From NCBI GenBank assembly GCA_900544975.1, contig UQXI01000060.1, positions 1-9,039 of the forward strand: 9,039 nt of DNA, written 5' to 3'. Positions 7,401 to 9,039 of this stretch are shown here, piece after piece; the stretch's first letter is position 1; each line of letters opens with the position of its first letter. The position numbers and the translations under genes were made by a program. The notes beneath the pieces are model-generated. The model was not told the DNA's origin and did no database searches. It saw only the letters and a list, made by a program, of their open reading frames with translations. The DNA comes from an uncultured Eubacteriales bacterium. Lineage in GTDB: Bacteria; Bacillota; Clostridia; Oscillospirales; Oscillospiraceae.

Positions 7401-8999
7401 GATCTTCCCGGCATGGGATATATGCCCTTCTACTCGGAGAATGCCGGTCTTTCTCCCAATGGCGATGGCGTCATGGACGATCTGAATTTGGGCCTGGGCC
7501 TGAAGCGGAACGCCAAGGCCATTCACTATACAGTGACCGATTTGTCCACGGGCAAGGTGCTGCTGGACCAGACCACGGAATTTGTATCGAAGACCTATTA
7601 CAGCGATAGCTACAATACTGTGGTATACGGCGGAGCCTTCGCGGAAGACGCCCTGTCTCTGGATTGGCTGTATCCGATCGTGGAGCTGGACTGGGACGAG
7701 GACGGCGTGACGGATTATGCGTATTATGATACCGACAACTGCCTGCTGGAGGAGAATACCTGGGTTTCCATCCAGGCCCAGGTCATTCCGGAATATGAAT
7801 CCGCAACGGCAAATGCCAACGATACGGTCACATTCACGCTGTACATTGACACATCCGCACCCCTGAGCCCGGAGAACTTCATCTTTACAGACCGCAACAT
7901 CATGGCTGCCGAATTCGGAGGAGAAGAACACGACGGCATGTACCATGTGGTCACGAAGATGGATGAGTACTGGTTTATGGACTACGAAATGAGCATCAGC
8001 CTGGATTATGACGAGGAGTCCGGAAAATGGATGGGCATGATCTTCACCGGTACCTATGCGTCTAACACGCCGGCAAAGGGCGAGATGGGCATCGGGGACA
8101 GTGGTTTCTATCCCTTTAACGCAAATTCCAAGTTTATGTATTTGGGCTATGACTATGCAGGCAATGTCTCGGCCTATGAGCTCCAAGGCGGTGAATACCT
8201 CTTGGATTGGATTGATCTGAAGCCCGATACGGTGTTCCTGCGACCTGGAGATACGATGACCGTGGAAAATGTGGTGGAGCATTCCTTCGGTGTGGAAGCA
8301 TCCTGGTTGCTTTCCGATGACACGGTGGCAGAGATTGTGGAATCCGACGGCAGCTCTTGCGTCATCCGCGGCCTGAAGCCAGGCGAAGCGCAGGTCAGCG
8401 CTGGTTTCAACGACTACCGGAAGGCCGTCACCGTCACAGTGATTGATCCGGATGTGGCTGGCCGCTACACCGACATTGGCAACCACTGGGCCAAGGACAG
8501 CATCGAAGCAGCCCTGACTCTGGGCTTCTTCCAGGGCACCAGCTCCACCACCTTCAGTCCTGAGAAGACACTGACCCGAGCGGAAATGGTGACCGTCCTG
8601 TACCGGATGGCGGGTACACCGGAAGCGACAGCTACGAATCCCTTCCGGGATGTGGCCCCCGACCGGTGGTATACCGACGCAGTCACTTGGGCGGCTGCCA
8701 ACGGAATTGTCCTGGGGAAAACAGCCGACCGCTTTGATCCCAACGCGCCGGTGACCCGGGAGCAAATTGCCTCCATTTTGTACCGCTATGCCACCTACCT
8801 GGGCATGGATGTCTCTGCCCGGAGTGAGCTGAGCGGCTATAGTGATGCCGGCAAAATCAGCAATTACGCCAAAGAGGCCATGTCTTGGGCAGTGGCCACC
8901 GGTCTCATCCATGGAATGACCCATGCGGTTCTATCCCCCGGCGGCTCCGCCACCCGCGCCCAGGCGGCCACCTTGGCCATTCGGTTCCGGGGCCTGTAA
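4431..8999 (+). CDS. SLH-anchored, C5a-peptidase-like subtilisin-family (S8) surface protease
   Basis: This 1522-residue protein is a predicted secreted serine endopeptidase held at the cell surface. Residues 1-29 form a Sec signal peptide (basic MRSRMRK, hydrophobic core, likely cut after VQA). Residues about 154-257 resemble an I9-type propeptide that would act as intramolecular chaperone and inhibitor. The catalytic domain spans about 281-760: Asp298 in AIIDTG, His377 in GHGTHVAG, oxyanion Asn478 in VVSAGND and Ser706 in GTSMSSP. All catalytic residues are present, so an active enzyme is expected. A PA-like insertion lies between Asn478 and Ser706 (about 562-660). Then come an Fn3_5-like domain (about 778-921, ending FLAFYGDFG), a C5a-peptidase-like Fn region with SPNGDG (1008-1013), a DxDxDG calcium-type loop at 1087-1095, an Ig-like (Big_2) domain (about 1261-1339), and three SLH domains starting near 1346, 1405 and 1470 with TRAE, TREQ and TRAQ motifs. 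SLH modules normally bind pyruvylated secondary wall polymers. No LPXTG motif or lipobox is seen. Substrate unknown; lactocepin-like nutritional or host-protein cleavage are both possible. Confidence 0.93.
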   Translation: MRSRMRKVLALVLCAALALCIAGPVGVQASPRPVGERQDAEHCVYAKANETTFVPAGYTYIYQGEGDRQFTRVANHDMYITGRILSAAEAKELAALSSGDAGYLTTEDGSAVTCQEFDAKEAAAYSKAVQEILSGVQVEDGQKLSLLTEPYAPSAMVRVMITFEADAVSQMDTMQVHLGQDLGAAERNAMQTVKKQQQVMTQSIGRKLGYDIQVSENFTLLTNAVSATVKYADLAAINRMDGVKKAFLMPSYTIPEIHATTVSGGISPNLKYTGPLMGATGAWNLGYAGQGMSVAIIDTGLCFENSSFTIEPKDQSLVAFDKAAIGDLLAANVLHAETLTEGLTADQVYYSSKIPYGYNYGDGEANFGSDDETMFGHGTHVAGIVAGNLVDEAKEEFQMDSMGIAPEAQLVVMKVFDNSGNCYLDYLVSAIEDAIILGVDCANLSLGASCGPVYYEGVTEVYDAAYAAGINVVVSAGNDASTAYNSYWGGDMVESSSVSTGTLGMPGTFDSVLTVASAENSHEICFWGNSISWYNPRFDMRQFLSYTEYEDVPEGMGFRDRLVSQVLLFTDSLEEAQGKLVFVPFEGGNADSVVSAAAAAKAAGVLLYDPTPTNGEEYHYELTQFDVPVASTDQSQYQWMLQQDPEGGLLRVDDLWNPSAAAGEMSSFSSWGPTDGLTLKPEITGIGGNVFSAYYGDYFAVASGTSMSSPAVAATAALVKQYLKTTGMDEDQLAHAVNCLLMSTATPILDEAHGVYYPVRRQGAGLANAAAAIASQAYIQVKDTNKAKLELGDDPDRTGVYSMTFQVVNFSDTQKTYTLDTTVLGQVAQGGQIKHGQVTYLVSSHGKELDAQVVSNAPNGQITVPANATADVTVTVTLSEADRAYIDERFPYGSYVEGFVQLLSDSTPNLSVPFLAFYGDFGEGPVLEEGTYDTLLGGEHAYTTADQFHNAIWTSVPAYSTEELAGFTQKHYLGDSRGRDNEKVPVDDLPDLPGMGYMPFYSENAGLSPNGDGVMDDLNLGLGLKRNAKAIHYTVTDLSTGKVLLDQTTEFVSKTYYSDSYNTVVYGGAFAEDALSLDWLYPIVELDWDEDGVTDYAYYDTDNCLLEENTWVSIQAQVIPEYESATANANDTVTFTLYIDTSAPLSPENFIFTDRNIMAAEFGGEEHDGMYHVVTKMDEYWFMDYEMSISLDYDEESGKWMGMIFTGTYASNTPAKGEMGIGDSGFYPFNANSKFMYLGYDYAGNVSAYELQGGEYLLDWIDLKPDTVFLRPGDTMTVENVVEHSFGVEASWLLSDDTVAEIVESDGSSCVIRGLKPGEAQVSAGFNDYRKAVTVTVIDPDVAGRYTDIGNHWAKDSIEAALTLGFFQGTSSTTFSPEKTLTRAEMVTVLYRMAGTPEATATNPFRDVAPDRWYTDAVTWAAANGIVLGKTADRFDPNAPVTREQIASILYRYATYLGMDVSARSELSGYSDAGKISNYAKEAMSWAVATGLIHGMTHAVLSPGGSATRAQAATLAIRFRGL

Positions 9000-9039
9000 C
9001 TCCATTTCACTTAATGATATAACCATCAGTAGGGCTGCC
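9000..9039 (+). other. Start of the intergenic region after the protease gene
   Basis: Only 40 nt follow the TAA stop before the window ends. No complete hairpin, start codon with a ribosome binding site or other feature is visible. The final GGGCTGCC could be the left arm of a terminator, but its partner would lie outside the window. Confidence 0.4.

Noticed and set aside
6018..8924. Long minus-strand open frame (968 codons) opposite the protease gene.
   Set aside because: Antisense shadow of a GC-biased gene; the + strand frame has clear subtilase, Fn-like and SLH motifs, while the minus frame has none.

Overview
The window looks like a chromosomal segment of a GC-rich member of the Bacillota, most likely a Clostridia of the Oscillospiraceae type. 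The grounds are strong AGGAGG-type ribosome binding sites, an EF-G of 692 residues (a Bacillota-like length), strong G/C preference at third codon positions, and a secreted protein ending in three S-layer homology (SLH) domains. The family-level assignment is an inference from recognition, not from a search.

Positions 1-4171 hold the end of the classical str operon, all on the + strand: the last codons of rpsL (S12), rpsG (S7), fusA (EF-G) and tuf (EF-Tu), closed by a strong intrinsic terminator. These genes supply two small-subunit ribosomal proteins and the two GTPases that drive elongation. The rpsL-rpsG gap (167 nt) is long and carries a hairpin followed by six T, plus a second small hairpin. 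The fusA-tuf gap carries a plausible promoter that could give tuf its own transcripts. EF-Tu has an aspartate where nearly all bacterial EF-Tu proteins have the glycine linked to GE2270A sensitivity.

Positions 4172-4430 are noncoding or regulatory. After a featureless stretch come an A-tract, a near-consensus extended -10 promoter (4272-4300), and a leader of about 124 nt. The leader contains a 17-bp GU-rich RNA hairpin and a possible 28-codon hydrophobic upstream ORF whose stop codon overlaps the ribosome binding site of the next gene.

Positions 4431-8999 encode one very large secreted subtilisin-family protease (1522 residues). Its order is signal peptide, propeptide, S8 catalytic domain with a PA-like insertion, Fn3_5-like domain, C5a-peptidase-like Fn region, bacterial Ig-like domain and three SLH domains. 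It resembles the C5a peptidase/lactocepin architecture with the sortase anchor replaced by SLH modules. It has its own promoter and is functionally unrelated to the str operon.

I found no CRISPR array, insertion sequence, tRNA or rRNA, and no clear new multi-gene system. The most unusual elements are the protease and its structured leader.
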